Numbered from the stretch's first letter, positions 44,735 through 53,681 are shown. The stretch: DNA of 64,000 nt from a bacterium (GCA_030603495.1 JAUVXR010000005.1:58732-122731); one strand, 5' to 3'. The notes: a model not told the origin generated them from the letters alone. Program-made: numbers and translations.

Positions 44735-45703
44735 GTGCCGAACGAAGAACAGAAAGAGTGGTCGAAGCCAATGATCAAGCTGGGGCAGCGTGTCAGTGTA
44801 TGGTTCAAAGCCAGCCGACCGGAGTTTTTCACTGCCTCCATAGTGCCCGTAGCTGTGGGGGGCGCAGTGGCGTACAATGAGAGTGGACACATGTTGTGGG
44901 GCTATTTGCTGCTTACCCTACTGGCACTGGTGTTGCTGCACGCCACTGCGAATCTGGCCAATGACTACTATGACCATCTCAGCGGCAACGACGAGATAAA
45001 CGTTGAGTACGTGCGTCCCTTTACTGGTGGTAGCCGAGCGATCCAGCAGGGCATAGTGTCTGCCAAACATGTTCTGGCCGCCTCGCTTATATGTCTGCTG
45101 GTCGGCGCCCTGCTGGGCCTGTATCTCACGTGGATGCGGGGCTGGCCGATACTGGTGTTGGGGGTAGTAGGAGGGTTGTCTGGCTTCTTTTATACTGGAT
45201 GGCCGCTGCAACTTGGCTACCGCGGCATCGGCGAGTTGTTTATCGGCTTGGATTTCGGGATATTGCCCGTGTTAGGAGCCTACTATGTGCAGGTGCAGCA
45301 CTTTTCATGGCCTGCGCTGGCAGCTTCTTTCCCGGTGGCTTTTCTGATCATGGCGGTGTTGTGGATAAATCAGTTTCAAGACTATACCGCCGACAAGGCG
45401 GTCAACAAGCTGCACTGGGTGGTGCGATTGGGTCGGCGCCGGGCCAGCTACGTCTATGCCGGGATGCTAGCAGCGACCTACCTGGCCCTCTTGCTAGGCC
45501 TAGTAACCGGACTGCTGCCAGCGCTGGCGGCAGTGGCGCTACTAACGGTCCCTTTGGCTATCTTCGCTGTAAGGACGGCTCTGCTGCACTACGATGACCT
45601 TTCGCGACTGACTCCGGCAAACGCGGCCACCATACCATTGCACCTGCTTACAGGATTGCTGTTGACCCTCGGCGTTATAGCAGATAGGTTTTTCACAATG
45701 TAG
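44735..45703 (+). CDS. menA: UbiA-family prenyltransferase, MenA-like
   Basis: 322 residues (or 310 from ATG 44771). Nine membrane helices and both aspartate motifs of the UbiA family are present: NLANDYYDHLSGND (NDxxxD type) and NQFQDYTADKAVNK (DxxxD). RPFTGGSRAIQQG and the overall layout resemble 1,4-dihydroxy-2-naphthoate octaprenyltransferase of menaquinone synthesis. No other men gene is adjacent, so the assignment to MenA instead of another prenyl acceptor is inferred. Start choice is open: GTG 44735 or ATG 44771, neither with a good ribosome site. Confidence 0.8.
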   Translation: MPNEEQKEWSKPMIKLGQRVSVWFKASRPEFFTASIVPVAVGGAVAYNESGHMLWGYLLLTLLALVLLHATANLANDYYDHLSGNDEINVEYVRPFTGGSRAIQQGIVSAKHVLAASLICLLVGALLGLYLTWMRGWPILVLGVVGGLSGFFYTGWPLQLGYRGIGELFIGLDFGILPVLGAYYVQVQHFSWPALAASFPVAFLIMAVLWINQFQDYTADKAVNKLHWVVRLGRRRASYVYAGMLAATYLALLLGLVTGLLPALAAVALLTVPLAIFAVRTALLHYDDLSRLTPANAATIPLHLLTGLLLTLGVIADRFFTM

Positions 45704-45708
45704 GTTGA

Positions 45709-45813
45709 GAGCTACGCGGCAAGCACCACGAGATCTATCTCAGCGACCCGCGCCGCACCCAGCCCGAGAAGCTCAAGACCGTCATCCGCCAGCCGGTGGC
45801 CTATCCACCGTAG
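45709..45813 (+). pseudogene. C-terminal remnant of a GyrI-like domain protein
   Basis: The frame just after menA reads LRGKHHEIYLSDPRR followed by TQPEKLKTVIRQPVAYPP and a stop. That matches the C-terminal motif of GyrI-like/SOUL small-molecule-binding proteins (HEIYLxDPRR..PEKLKTxIRxPV). There is no start codon or upstream domain, so it is only the tail of a lost gene. Confidence 0.65.
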
Positions 45814-45850
45814 CAGCAAATCGCCGCCCTGCAACCGGAGAAGATTGGCT

Positions 45851-46768
45851 ATGGAAGCTACTGAACTGAACGTGGTAACCGGCGCATTCAGCTTTTCGGG
45901 GAGATTTATCACCGAGCGGCTGCTGGCGCAGGGCAAAGCGGTCCGCACGCTCACCGGGCATCCGGAGCGTGAGCATCCGTTCGGCAGCCAGGTGGGTATC
46001 GCGCCCCTGGATTTCGACAACCATTACGCGCTGGTGGAAAGTCTGCGCGGCGCTACGACGCTTTACAACACATACTGGATTCGTTTCCCGCGCGGGCAGA
46101 TCACCTTCGATACCGCTGTAGAGAACACGAAGAAACTCCTCCTAGCTGCTGCCGAAGCCGAAGTGCACCGGGTTGTGCATATCAGCATCACCAACCCCTC
46201 GGCACAGTCGCCGCTTCCCTATTTTCGGGGTAAAGCACTGACCGAGCAAGCCATCATCAACTCCGGCCTGTCATACGCCATCCTGCGGCCGGCGCTGATT
46301 TTCGGGCCGGGTGACGTTCTGATTAACAACATCGCCTGGCTCCTGCGGCGTTTTCCGGTTTTTGTGATCCTGGGCGCAGGTGACTACCGCGTGCAGCCTG
46401 TTCTTGTGGGAGACCTTGCCGAAATCGCCGTCGCTGCTGGCCAGCGCGAGGACAACTTCACTGTGGACGTCGTTGGGCCCGAGACGTTCACCTTCAACGA
46501 ACTCGTCCATCTCATTGCCGACTGCGTGGGCAGTTATGCTGGGACCATCCATCTGCCGCCCGGCGTAGTGCTCTTCCTGGCCCGGCTAATCGGCTATATG
46601 ACTGGGGATGTGGTACTGACTCGCAACGAGGTCGCGGGCTTGACGGCGAATCTACTTGTCTCGGATAGCGAACCGAACGGGGTCGTCCCGCTAAGCCAAT
46701 GGTTGCGCGACAACGCCGCCAGCGTGGGGATCAAGTATGCATCGGAGCTAACCCGACACTATCGGTAA
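45851..46768 (+). CDS. NAD(P)-binding epimerase-like (NmrA/NDUFA9-type) protein
   Basis: 305 residues. The N-terminal Rossmann motif is VVTGAFSFSGRFITERLL. A YFRGKALTEQAIINSGLSYA segment replaces the classical YxxxK site. RPALIFGPGD and YRVQPVLVGDLAEIAV are typical of atypical SDRs that sense or use NADPH. Such proteins act as epimerases, reductases or complex I assembly factors; the role here is unknown. ATG 45851 is chosen over the TTG 45845. It lies 38 bases after the GyrI remnant. Confidence 0.78.
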   Translation: MEATELNVVTGAFSFSGRFITERLLAQGKAVRTLTGHPEREHPFGSQVGIAPLDFDNHYALVESLRGATTLYNTYWIRFPRGQITFDTAVENTKKLLLAAAEAEVHRVVHISITNPSAQSPLPYFRGKALTEQAIINSGLSYAILRPALIFGPGDVLINNIAWLLRRFPVFVILGAGDYRVQPVLVGDLAEIAVAAGQREDNFTVDVVGPETFTFNELVHLIADCVGSYAGTIHLPPGVVLFLARLIGYMTGDVVLTRNEVAGLTANLLVSDSEPNGVVPLSQWLRDNAASVGIKYASELTRHYR

Positions 46769-46887
46769 GAGGTCACTCAGTAGTGGTATAGTTCGGAGAC
46801 TGCGGCGGAGCATAGCAGCGCGTGAGCATATTGAGGTGACAGCAGCAAGGGAGCGTGCCGCATAGACGGCGACAAACATATCCAGGA

Positions 46888-47829
46888 CTATTGGTCGCCG
46901 AAAATATCCTCTCCTTCCGGTATGGGGCCGAATTCGTCTTCGGGATCAGGTTCCTCGGACTTTGTCTCAGTATCGCCAGCAAACTCCACCTTTTGCCTAA
47001 CCAAGAACACTATTAGGGTGCCGGTCAAATGAATAACGAATTCGGCGAACGGTGTCGGCACCTCGATTACGTCCGGACCTTGACCGTGAGCCACTCCGGG
47101 TTGGCTACGGCCAGAAGTAACAGCATGCAGAATCTTCTCAAAGGCTTTTAGAAAGCCCTCATAATACTCGGGGACCAGCCTTTCATCTATCGTCCAGCGA
47201 ATCAGTTCACCAGGCTTACCTGTCTCCTTGCCGAGCAGACACTTCATTGTGCTTTCGAAAGCATTGTTCGCCATGATCACTGCATTGCGCCCATCACCGG
47301 CGCTCAGGGCAGCGCGCGCTTCCGCGAACTCATGCAATGGGCCCTCGAACCCGGCTCTATCTAGTAGCCTGTGAGCTCGCGCATCAATCTCTTCGGCGAG
47401 GAATGCCGAGTCAATCTTGAAGAAGCACCCCCCGGCGATCCGCCACTCACTATCGTGGCTTCCAATATACTCATCCAGTTCGCGCTCGCACTTGTGTGCT
47501 TCATCGTCTGGCAGAACCATGAGGAAGGCTTCGACCAAATCCATCACCATTGCTCTTGGCCCGCGAGCAAACACTTCGCGAAAGTCCGCCTCCACCCAGC
47601 CCTGTTTATTCTCCGAGTACGCAACAAGCTGGTTGGCACCCGTTTCCCGAAGACAGAGTTCTTGTGCCTTGGGGGAGTGCTTATAACTTGACCAATTATC
47701 GTGGGGATCTTCCAATGGATCATACTGTTCGCACGTTCGCAGCATGCTATTACGCAGCCTCTGGGGAAGTTTAAGCTCCAGACTTTTGTCCGCCAAGGCC
47801 TTCTTGTACCGAATGGAAAACAGCGCCAT
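46888..47829 (-). CDS. HEPN-type protein, STM4504/CBY_0614-like (abortive-infection candidate)
   Basis: 313 residues. The opening LFSIRYKKALADKSLELKLP and RLRNSMLRTCEQYD is that of an N-terminal domain shared with AbiJ-like/STM4504 proteins. The second half (ALSAGDGRNAVIMANNAFES, MKCLLGKETGKPGELIRWTI) is a HEPN-type helical bundle. It contains GRSQPGVAHGQG, an Arg-x6-His motif of the kind used by HEPN ribonucleases. Such proteins are often toxins or phage-defence effectors that cleave RNA. This is by analogy; no partner gene is adjacent. GC content is lower than in the neighbours and pseudogenes surround it, suggesting acquisition. Confidence 0.65.
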   Translation of the reverse strand: MALFSIRYKKALADKSLELKLPQRLRNSMLRTCEQYDPLEDPHDNWSSYKHSPKAQELCLRETGANQLVAYSENKQGWVEADFREVFARGPRAMVMDLVEAFLMVLPDDEAHKCERELDEYIGSHDSEWRIAGGCFFKIDSAFLAEEIDARAHRLLDRAGFEGPLHEFAEARAALSAGDGRNAVIMANNAFESTMKCLLGKETGKPGELIRWTIDERLVPEYYEGFLKAFEKILHAVTSGRSQPGVAHGQGPDVIEVPTPFAEFVIHLTGTLIVFLVRQKVEFAGDTETKSEEPDPEDEFGPIPEGEDIFGDQ

Positions 47830-47931
47830 TGTGTCACCCCACAGTCCGCATACAAACGGAACTCATCTACGCGAATTCATATCTTCCTCGCCAGATACCT
47901 GTTCCCCTTTGTCAACTCCTGCAGATTTGTC

Positions 47932-47960
47932 TTCACTCCACACGCTCTCCAATGTATAAT
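47932..47960 (+). promoter_or_regulatory. Promoter upstream of the 48046 gene
   Basis: TATAAT at 47955-47960 with TTCACT 17 bases upstream (47932-47937). The -10 is a perfect consensus; the -35 is partial. It lies in the 216-base gap upstream of the small membrane protein gene. Confidence 0.45.
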
Positions 47961-48045
47961 GAACTTGAACCCGCATGCAAGATGCGTAGCCAACACAATG
48001 ATGTCCACTCTGGCTCATAGACCACATGTGAAAGGAAAGAGACCA

Positions 48046-48288
48046 ATGACTAAGACATGGTGGATGCTGCTGGTGCCGGGGATACTGGCGCTGGTGGCTG
48101 TCGCCGTCGTGGTAATGCTCTTTGTGGTGAAGCTGCTGTGGGCCTGGACGATTCCTGACCTCTTCCCGGGAGCGGTTGAGCAGGGCCTGATAGCGGCAGA
48201 GATATCGTGGTGGACTGCGTTCAAAGTGGCCATCTTTGCGGCGGTTTTGGCGGGATTGTCAGGGGCCCGACATCGCAGGCAGGAGTAG
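48046..48288 (+). CDS. Small membrane protein (80 aa)
   Basis: Starts MTKTWWMLLVPGILALVAVA with two membrane helices (residues 6-35 and 56-72), separated by an amphipathic loop, and a basic C-terminus GARHRRQE. AAAGGAAAGAG precedes the ATG. No family recognised. Confidence 0.6.
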   Translation: MTKTWWMLLVPGILALVAVAVVVMLFVVKLLWAWTIPDLFPGAVEQGLIAAEISWWTAFKVAIFAAVLAGLSGARHRRQE

Positions 48289-48350
48289 CTTCGCAGTATC
48301 GCTGCACGCTGTCACGACCGCCTCACCAGCGCGTGACGGCCCAGAACTTC

Positions 48351-48380
48351 TTGACCTGTGGCATTGTTGGATGATAGACT
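48351..48380 (+). promoter_or_regulatory. Promoter of the 48402 gene
   Basis: TTGACC (48351-48356) and TAGACT (48375-48380), 18 bases apart, sit just before the start of the small secreted protein. The transcript would have a very short leader. Confidence 0.4.
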
Positions 48381-48401
48381 ATCAACGAAAGGGTGAACAC
48401 G

Positions 48402-48764
48402 ATGCCAAAGACCGTGACAATCCTGGTAACGACTCTGTTGATCCTGGCACTGTGCAGCGTCGCCTTCGCGGCAGAACAATGCCAGGAGAAGAAGGAATGC
48501 GACCGGTGCGCGAGAGGCCTGCACGGCTACCACCACGGTTTCTTTCACACCTATTGGGCGGGCCAGTGTCCCGGCCAAGAGCAGCCGCCGCAACTCCGCA
48601 CCTACAACCGCAACAGCCGCTACCCCGGCATGTACCGGTTCGGGAAGAGCAACCGCTACTGGGAGCACGGCCCGGGCTGGCGCGGACACGACACCTACCG
48701 CTACTACCGCTTCGGTGACCGCGATAGCGTGCCGATGTTCCAGCCCAAACTCAGCAGCGACTAG
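48402..48764 (+). CDS. Small exported Tyr/Arg/His-rich protein
   Basis: 120 residues. A Sec signal peptide (MPKTVTILVTTLLILALCSV, cut after AFA) precedes a mature part rich in Tyr, Arg, His and Gly (RGLHGYHHGFFHTY, YNRNSRYPGMYRFGKSNRYW, GHDTYRYYRFGDRD). Four cysteines follow the cleavage site (EQCQEKKECDRCA and QCPG). It could bind metal or be disulfide-bonded, but no family is recognised. ATG 48402 is preferred to the GTG 48393 because GAAAGGG is then well spaced. Confidence 0.65.
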   Translation: MPKTVTILVTTLLILALCSVAFAAEQCQEKKECDRCARGLHGYHHGFFHTYWAGQCPGQEQPPQLRTYNRNSRYPGMYRFGKSNRYWEHGPGWRGHDTYRYYRFGDRDSVPMFQPKLSSD

Positions 48765-48850
48765 CGCCGCGCCTGCTGTAGTAGAAGTACTGTGTTGTGC
48801 ACCACACCTTGAGTAGAGGTGTATACCGCGAGCACCATGACACTATTGCT

Positions 48851-48875
48851 GTGGGAGGGGCACCCCTGCCCCGAC
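48851..48875. repeat. 25-bp REP element, left flank of the transposase
   Basis: The reverse complement of the copy at 49392-49416 with one mismatch in 25. It begins 37 bases beyond the 3' end of the transposase gene. Together they bracket the transposase gene as inverted repeats. Confidence 0.85.
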
Positions 48876-48887
48876 CCACCTCAGCCT

Positions 48888-49373
48888 CTACCAGGAGTCC
48901 ATCGAATCGCGGTAGTTCTCACTGGCTGACGAATAGGACCACTGCTCCGCACGGTCCACTAAATTTGCCTCGAGCGGATTCTGCTCCACATACTGAATGG
49001 CAGCGTGCAGAGCTTCTCGGCCACGAATGCCCTGCTCGTGATAGCCTACCTGCCACATTGCCCCGGTCGTACCCAGGCGAGAGTTTACTCGCTGGGCACT
49101 GAAGCCTTTTACCGTGTGCATTATCTGCGCTAACGTCCGGCCCGAGCAAGGCGTAACAATCAAGTGCAGATGGTCGGGCATCAGCACGAAAGCGTGCAGA
49201 GCCATGCTGCCCTGGTCACGAATCCACAGAAGATTCTGGCAGATTATGTCGGGCACCTCGCGGGGAATCGTAAGGACGCGAGCGATAGCAGCTCTGGTAG
49301 TCACCAAGTAGGTATAGCCGCCGCCCGTGGTACGGCCCTTGCGAAGTGCTGAGTATCCGCGGCCTGGTCTCAT
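48888..49373 (-). mobile_element. REP-associated tyrosine transposase (Y1/RAYT)
   Basis: 161 residues of the Y1-transposase family (TnpA-REP). The metal-binding HUH motif is HAFVLMPDHLHLIV. The catalytic tyrosine lies in the conserved IQYVEQNPLEANLV segment (YxxxNP). The protein is full length and uninterrupted, so it may be functional. Such enzymes recognise and mobilise the palindromic REP elements around them. Here inverted REP copies flank the gene on both sides and a third copy lies at 39127-39151. Confidence 0.85.
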
Positions 49374-49391
49374 AGCATTGTACCCACATGG

Positions 49392-49416
49392 GTCGGGGCA
49401 AGGGTGCCCCTCCCAC
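49392..49416. repeat. 25-bp REP element, right flank of the transposase
   Basis: GTCGGGGCAAGGGTGCCCC followed by TCCCAC, identical to the copy at 39127-39151. It lies 19 bases upstream of the transposase start and is inverted relative to the copy at 48851-48875. Confidence 0.85.
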
Positions 49417-49460
49417 AGTGTTTCGTGCCCTGACCCGCAATGCGCAACACTACCGGACGC

Positions 49461-51836
49461 CTAGCTGCCCAGCACCTCCGCCAGGCTGCCGGCCCACGTG
49501 TCGCGGATTTGATCCAGCGGCAGGTTGATAAGCAGCTCCTCGGCGACGGTCACGTCGAACTGCGCGTCGCCGCTGACCTCACCCAGTGCCATCAGCTCCA
49601 GGCCGTAGCCCGCGAAGATCTCCTGCACCTGCTGCTCGTGCCCGGCGTGGACCTCCATCACGAAGCCCGTGGACTCGCTGAATAACCATTTATCGGCACG
49701 CAGGCCTCGGAGCTTTTCCTCATCGAGCTGTATATGCACACCGAACTGCCCAGTGCCGTGGCCACCCAGCGCCATCTCGGCCAGCGCTACCGCCACTCCG
49801 CCGTCCGAGATATCCTGGCAGGCGGCGATATGGCCGGCCTCGTTGGCATCAACTACTGCCCAGATCATCCCCTGCTCTTGCTGCCAGTCAATCTGGGGGA
49901 CGTTGCGCCCCAGGCCTAAGTCCAGTACCTGGTAGTAGGCTGACCCGCCCAGCTCATCCTGGCGCGGCCCCACCAGCAAGAGTTTATTGCCGGCCTGCTT
50001 AAGCTGTATCGTCACCGCCTGCGAGTAGTCTTCCAGCACGCCGACACAGGCGATGATCGGCGACGGGGCCACTGCCCGGCCGGTGGCCGACTCATTGTAG
50101 AAGCTGACGTTACCCGAGATGATTGGCGTGGGGCTATCCGGATAGTCCTTCAGATGAATATTCTTGGCGGCATCGGCTAGACCCCGGACGCCCTCGCGGA
50201 ACTCCCAGAAGGCCTGAGGTTTCTCAGGGTTACCGAAGTTGAGGCAGTCGGTCAATGCCGCCGGCTTGGCCCCGACCGCCGCGACATTGCGCATCGCCTC
50301 GGCCACGGCGGTAGCGCCACCCCAATAGGGGTCAATAAGCCCGTAGAACGGATTACCATCAGCGGATAGCGCCACGCCCTTGGGACAGCCCTCAAGCGGC
50401 GCGCAGACACCAGCGCCGGCCTCACCAGGGCGGATGACGGCGTTGCCCTGAACCTCCGAGTCATAGCACCGGTAGATGTAGGCCCGCGAGCAGACGTTCT
50501 GATGGCCGATGACCTTGAGCAAGGTCTCCTTCATATCCGCAGGCATCTCGAACTCGGGCTCAGTGCCCTCGAACTGGCGCGGCTGGGAGTCCCGCTCGTA
50601 CGAAATCCCCGAGGTCACCGCCTCCACAGGAGCCTCGCAGACGATCTTTCCCTGCTGGACGAGCCGGTAGATACCGTCATTGGTGAAGCGTCCGATAACC
50701 CGCGCCTGAGCACCCTCGTAGATATTGGGCAGGTCCCAGTCCTCGTTGTAGATGCGCAGGACTTCCTCGCTGAAATGCGCGGGCACCGCCCAGACATAGC
50801 GCTCCTGGGTCTCCGCGCAGCAGATGACCTCAGGCAGCAGGTTCTCCAGGCCGACGTGCACCTTATCGAGATCAATGTCCACGCCGTAGCCCCCCTCGGC
50901 GGTGATCTCGGAGGTCGCGCACGCCAGGCCGCCGCCACCGATGTCCTTGAACCCGATGGCCAGGCCCAGCTCCTTGGCGCGCTGCTTGACCTGCGCGTTG
51001 GCCTTCTTCATCGCCAGCACATTCTTGAGGAAGGGGTCGGGCACCTGCACCGCACCGCGGTCATCCTCCTCTTCTTCCTCGTCGAGGATCTTGGAGGCGA
51101 AGGCCGAGCCACCAAAGCCGGAATCGTCGGTAGGCTTGCCCACGAGAATGAGGTCGTAGGGCTCAGTAGCAGCCTCGGGGGGCGCAGCGGAGTGGATGAT
51201 ATCCTCCTCGGCCACCAGGCCCAGCGCAATCACGTTGACCAGGCAATTGTCGTCAAAGTCCTCCGCGAAGTAGACATCTCCGCCGAGGTTGGGCACACCC
51301 AGCGCGTTGCCGTACTGCCAGATGCCGTCCACTACCCCCCGCACGATCCACTTGGTCCGCTCGGCATTCTCGCCACTCGGATCGCCGAAGCGGAGCGGGT
51401 CAGCGGTGGCGATGACATCCGCGCCCATGCAGTCCACATCGCGCACAATCCCGCCAATGCCGGTGGCTGCGCCCTCGTTGGGCAGCACCTGGCTGGGGTG
51501 GTTGTGGCTCTCGTGGGCAATCACCACTCCGTAGCGCTTGCCCTCATGCTCGGCGAAGAACACAATGCCGGCATCTTCCTCCGGCCCCTGGATGACGTTG
51601 GGGGCGTCGGTGGGCAGAAACTCCTTGAGCGTTGCCAGGCTCGACTTGTACGAGCAGTGCTCGCTCCACTCCACGTTGAAGATATGTAGCTCGCACAGCG
51701 TGGGATCGCGGCCGATCAGATCTACGATGCGCCGCGCCTCGTAGGGCGTGAGGACCACGCCGTGCTGCTTAAGCTCTGCCTGGAGCTGCTCGTCGTCCAT
51801 CTGGGAGACGAGTATCTGTCGTTCATCAAGTTGCAT
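49461..51836 (-). CDS. purL: Phosphoribosylformylglycinamidine synthase, PurL subunit
   Basis: 791 residues, the small-type PurL that works with PurS and PurQ in step four of purine synthesis. The N-terminal motif FNVEWSEHCSYKSS, the ATP/Mg site in ESHNHPSQVLPNEGAATGIG, GDVYFAEDFDDNC, and IGFKDIGGGGLACATSEITA are characteristic, as is CQDISDGGVAVALAEMALGG in the second half. It ends in the expected C-terminal domain with WAGSLAEVLGS. purS and purQ are not adjacent. The gene is divergent from the GT2 gene across a 190-base gap in which I see no clear promoter. Confidence 0.96.
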   Translation of the reverse strand: MQLDERQILVSQMDDEQLQAELKQHGVVLTPYEARRIVDLIGRDPTLCELHIFNVEWSEHCSYKSSLATLKEFLPTDAPNVIQGPEEDAGIVFFAEHEGKRYGVVIAHESHNHPSQVLPNEGAATGIGGIVRDVDCMGADVIATADPLRFGDPSGENAERTKWIVRGVVDGIWQYGNALGVPNLGGDVYFAEDFDDNCLVNVIALGLVAEEDIIHSAAPPEAATEPYDLILVGKPTDDSGFGGSAFASKILDEEEEEDDRGAVQVPDPFLKNVLAMKKANAQVKQRAKELGLAIGFKDIGGGGLACATSEITAEGGYGVDIDLDKVHVGLENLLPEVICCAETQERYVWAVPAHFSEEVLRIYNEDWDLPNIYEGAQARVIGRFTNDGIYRLVQQGKIVCEAPVEAVTSGISYERDSQPRQFEGTEPEFEMPADMKETLLKVIGHQNVCSRAYIYRCYDSEVQGNAVIRPGEAGAGVCAPLEGCPKGVALSADGNPFYGLIDPYWGGATAVAEAMRNVAAVGAKPAALTDCLNFGNPEKPQAFWEFREGVRGLADAAKNIHLKDYPDSPTPIISGNVSFYNESATGRAVAPSPIIACVGVLEDYSQAVTIQLKQAGNKLLLVGPRQDELGGSAYYQVLDLGLGRNVPQIDWQQEQGMIWAVVDANEAGHIAACQDISDGGVAVALAEMALGGHGTGQFGVHIQLDEEKLRGLRADKWLFSESTGFVMEVHAGHEQQVQEIFAGYGLELMALGEVSGDAQFDVTVAEELLINLPLDQIRDTWAGSLAEVLGS

Positions 51837-52026
51837 TAGTATTCACTCCTGATAGTCTTGGGCCTGTCGTCTGGCAATTCGCCACAGACCAGGTTTCCTC
51901 CTCCCCCTTGCAGGCCGCATAGCTGGTGGGGGCAGGAATTCGCGCGGTAGGCAGCGAATAACTATTCGGGCTGATCTAGCACAAGCAAGACCCGGCTGGC
52001 GTACTGCGTCAGCTCAGGAGGCTGGC

Positions 52027-52974
52027 ATGAAGCTGATCGTGCAGATTCCGTGCTTTAACGAAGCGGCGATCTTGCCGGCCACCCTGGCCGATATCCCCCG
52101 CGAAATCGCGGGCATCGGGCAGGTCGAGGTGCTGGTCATTGATGACGGGAGCACCGACGGCACTGCCGAAGTGGCTCGGGAAGCCGACGTCGATCATATC
52201 ATCAGGTTCCCCGCCAACAGGGGACTGGCCGCCGCGTTCAGTGCCGGCTTGGACGAAAGCGTGCGCCGTGGGGCGGACATTATTGTTCACACTGACGCGG
52301 ACAACCAATACAGGGGCGAATGTATCCCCAATCTCATTGAGCCGGTTCTGCAGGGCCAGGCCGACGTCGTGGTGGGTACGCGCCCTATCGAAGCTATCGA
52401 AGATTTCTCCTGGACCAAGAAGAAACTGCAGCGGCTGGGCAGTTGGGTGGTGCGCAAGGTCTCGGGAACCGACGTCGCCGATGTTACCAGCGGCTTCCGC
52501 GCCTATAGCCGGGAAGCCGCGCTGCGGCTTAATGTGGTCTCCGACTTCACCTATACCCTCGAGACGCTAATCCAGGCCGGCCGCACCCGCCTCACAGTGG
52601 CGCAGGTGCCCATCCAAACGAATCCCAAAACGCGCGAATCTCGGCTGTTCAGCAGCACCCCGGCGTATGTCTGGCAGTCGCTGAAGACCCTCTTTCGCAT
52701 CTACGCGCTGTATCAGCCGCTGCGCTTCTTTAGCATCATTGCCCTGCTGCTTTTCTTGCCCGGCCTGGCGCTGGGCCTTAGATTTCTTTACTACTACCTC
52801 AGCGGCAACGGCACCGGCCACGTCCAATCGCTGATCCTGGCTGCGGTACTGATGCTGCTGGGCTTCCAGATCGGCATCTTTGGAGTGGTAGCGGACCTCA
52901 TCGGCGCAAATCGCAAGCTGACACAGGATATGCTCTTTTGGGTAAAACGGCGAGACGAAAACGCGAAATGGTAA
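52027..52974 (+). CDS. Family 2 glycosyltransferase (DPM1/GtrB-like)
   Basis: 315 residues. GT-A fold: IVQIPCFNEAAILPATL, VEVLVIDDGSTDGTAEV, and the metal-binding TDADNQYRGE (DxD type). TSGFRAYSREAALRLN and VPIQTNPKTRESRLF complete the pattern. Two C-terminal membrane helices (FFSIIALLLFLPGLALGLRF, SLILAAVLMLLGFQIG) are typical of enzymes that load a sugar onto polyprenyl phosphate. The sugar is unknown. GCTCAGGAGGCTGGC gives the ribosome site. Confidence 0.88.
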   Translation: MKLIVQIPCFNEAAILPATLADIPREIAGIGQVEVLVIDDGSTDGTAEVAREADVDHIIRFPANRGLAAAFSAGLDESVRRGADIIVHTDADNQYRGECIPNLIEPVLQGQADVVVGTRPIEAIEDFSWTKKKLQRLGSWVVRKVSGTDVADVTSGFRAYSREAALRLNVVSDFTYTLETLIQAGRTRLTVAQVPIQTNPKTRESRLFSSTPAYVWQSLKTLFRIYALYQPLRFFSIIALLLFLPGLALGLRFLYYYLSGNGTGHVQSLILAAVLMLLGFQIGIFGVVADLIGANRKLTQDMLFWVKRRDENAKW

Positions 52975-53012
52975 GAGGCCCGCGAGAGCTGGACCAAGGA
53001 CAAACCACGGCG

Positions 53013-53621
53013 ATGAATCGCAAACTGGTCACGGGGAATGTGTATGACAAATATCACTCGCGCAATCCAATTGCGCAGAAACTGATGAACGGTTTCATGC
53101 AATGTCTTAGCGGCTATGTGAGCTCTCTTACATCGGTACAGTCCATATTAGAGGTCGGTTGCGGGGAGGGTTACCTCGCGGGCGCTATCCGGGAACTTAG
53201 GCCTGATATCGATCTGTGCGCAATAGATATTGATGGGCGCCTCGTCGCTGAAGCACGAGACATGTTCCCGACGGTGACCTTTCTGGTCGCCGACATTTGC
53301 ACTTTGCCTTGGGAGAATAATAGCTTCGACCTGGTAATCGCGGCGGAGGTATTAGAGCACTTGGCGCAACCCGCCGCAGCCCTGAGAGAAATCAGTCGGG
53401 TTACCAGGCAGTATCTACTTGCCAGCGTGCCGAACGAACCGCTCTGGCGCATCCTTAATTGCCTAGGCTGCCGCTACGTCCGCTCATTGGGCAACACACC
53501 TGGACATGTCCAACACTGGAACACGACCAGCTTCAAGGAGTTCGTCCAGACGCAGTTTGCAGTGTTAGACGTAAGCACACCAATTCCTTGGAGCATGGTC
53601 CTGGCAGAGAAACACGTGTAG
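53013..53621 (+). CDS. Class I SAM-dependent methyltransferase
   Basis: 202 residues from ATG 53013 (longer starts at 52938 and 52968 would run into the upstream gene). Motif I is ILEVGCGEGYLAGAI. CAIDIDGRLVAEARDMFP and FDLVIAAEVLEHLAQP are motifs II and IV of the UbiE/Methyltransf_11 type. It follows the GT2 gene and precedes a convergent GT-C gene, so it may modify a cell-surface sugar or lipid, but the substrate is not identifiable. Confidence 0.8.
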   Translation: MNRKLVTGNVYDKYHSRNPIAQKLMNGFMQCLSGYVSSLTSVQSILEVGCGEGYLAGAIRELRPDIDLCAIDIDGRLVAEARDMFPTVTFLVADICTLPWENNSFDLVIAAEVLEHLAQPAAALREISRVTRQYLLASVPNEPLWRILNCLGCRYVRSLGNTPGHVQHWNTTSFKEFVQTQFAVLDVSTPIPWSMVLAEKHV

Positions 53622-53681
53622 GTGAACAGGCCACTGCCCTGTTGTCAAAGATTGGACGCAGAAGGTAGCTATCCCTGATTA

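Noticed and set aside
46888-48764. A toxin-antitoxin or defence operon made of the HEPN gene and the small genes at 48046 and 48402
   Set aside because: The small genes are on the other strand, have their own promoters, and look like exported or membrane proteins, not antitoxins.
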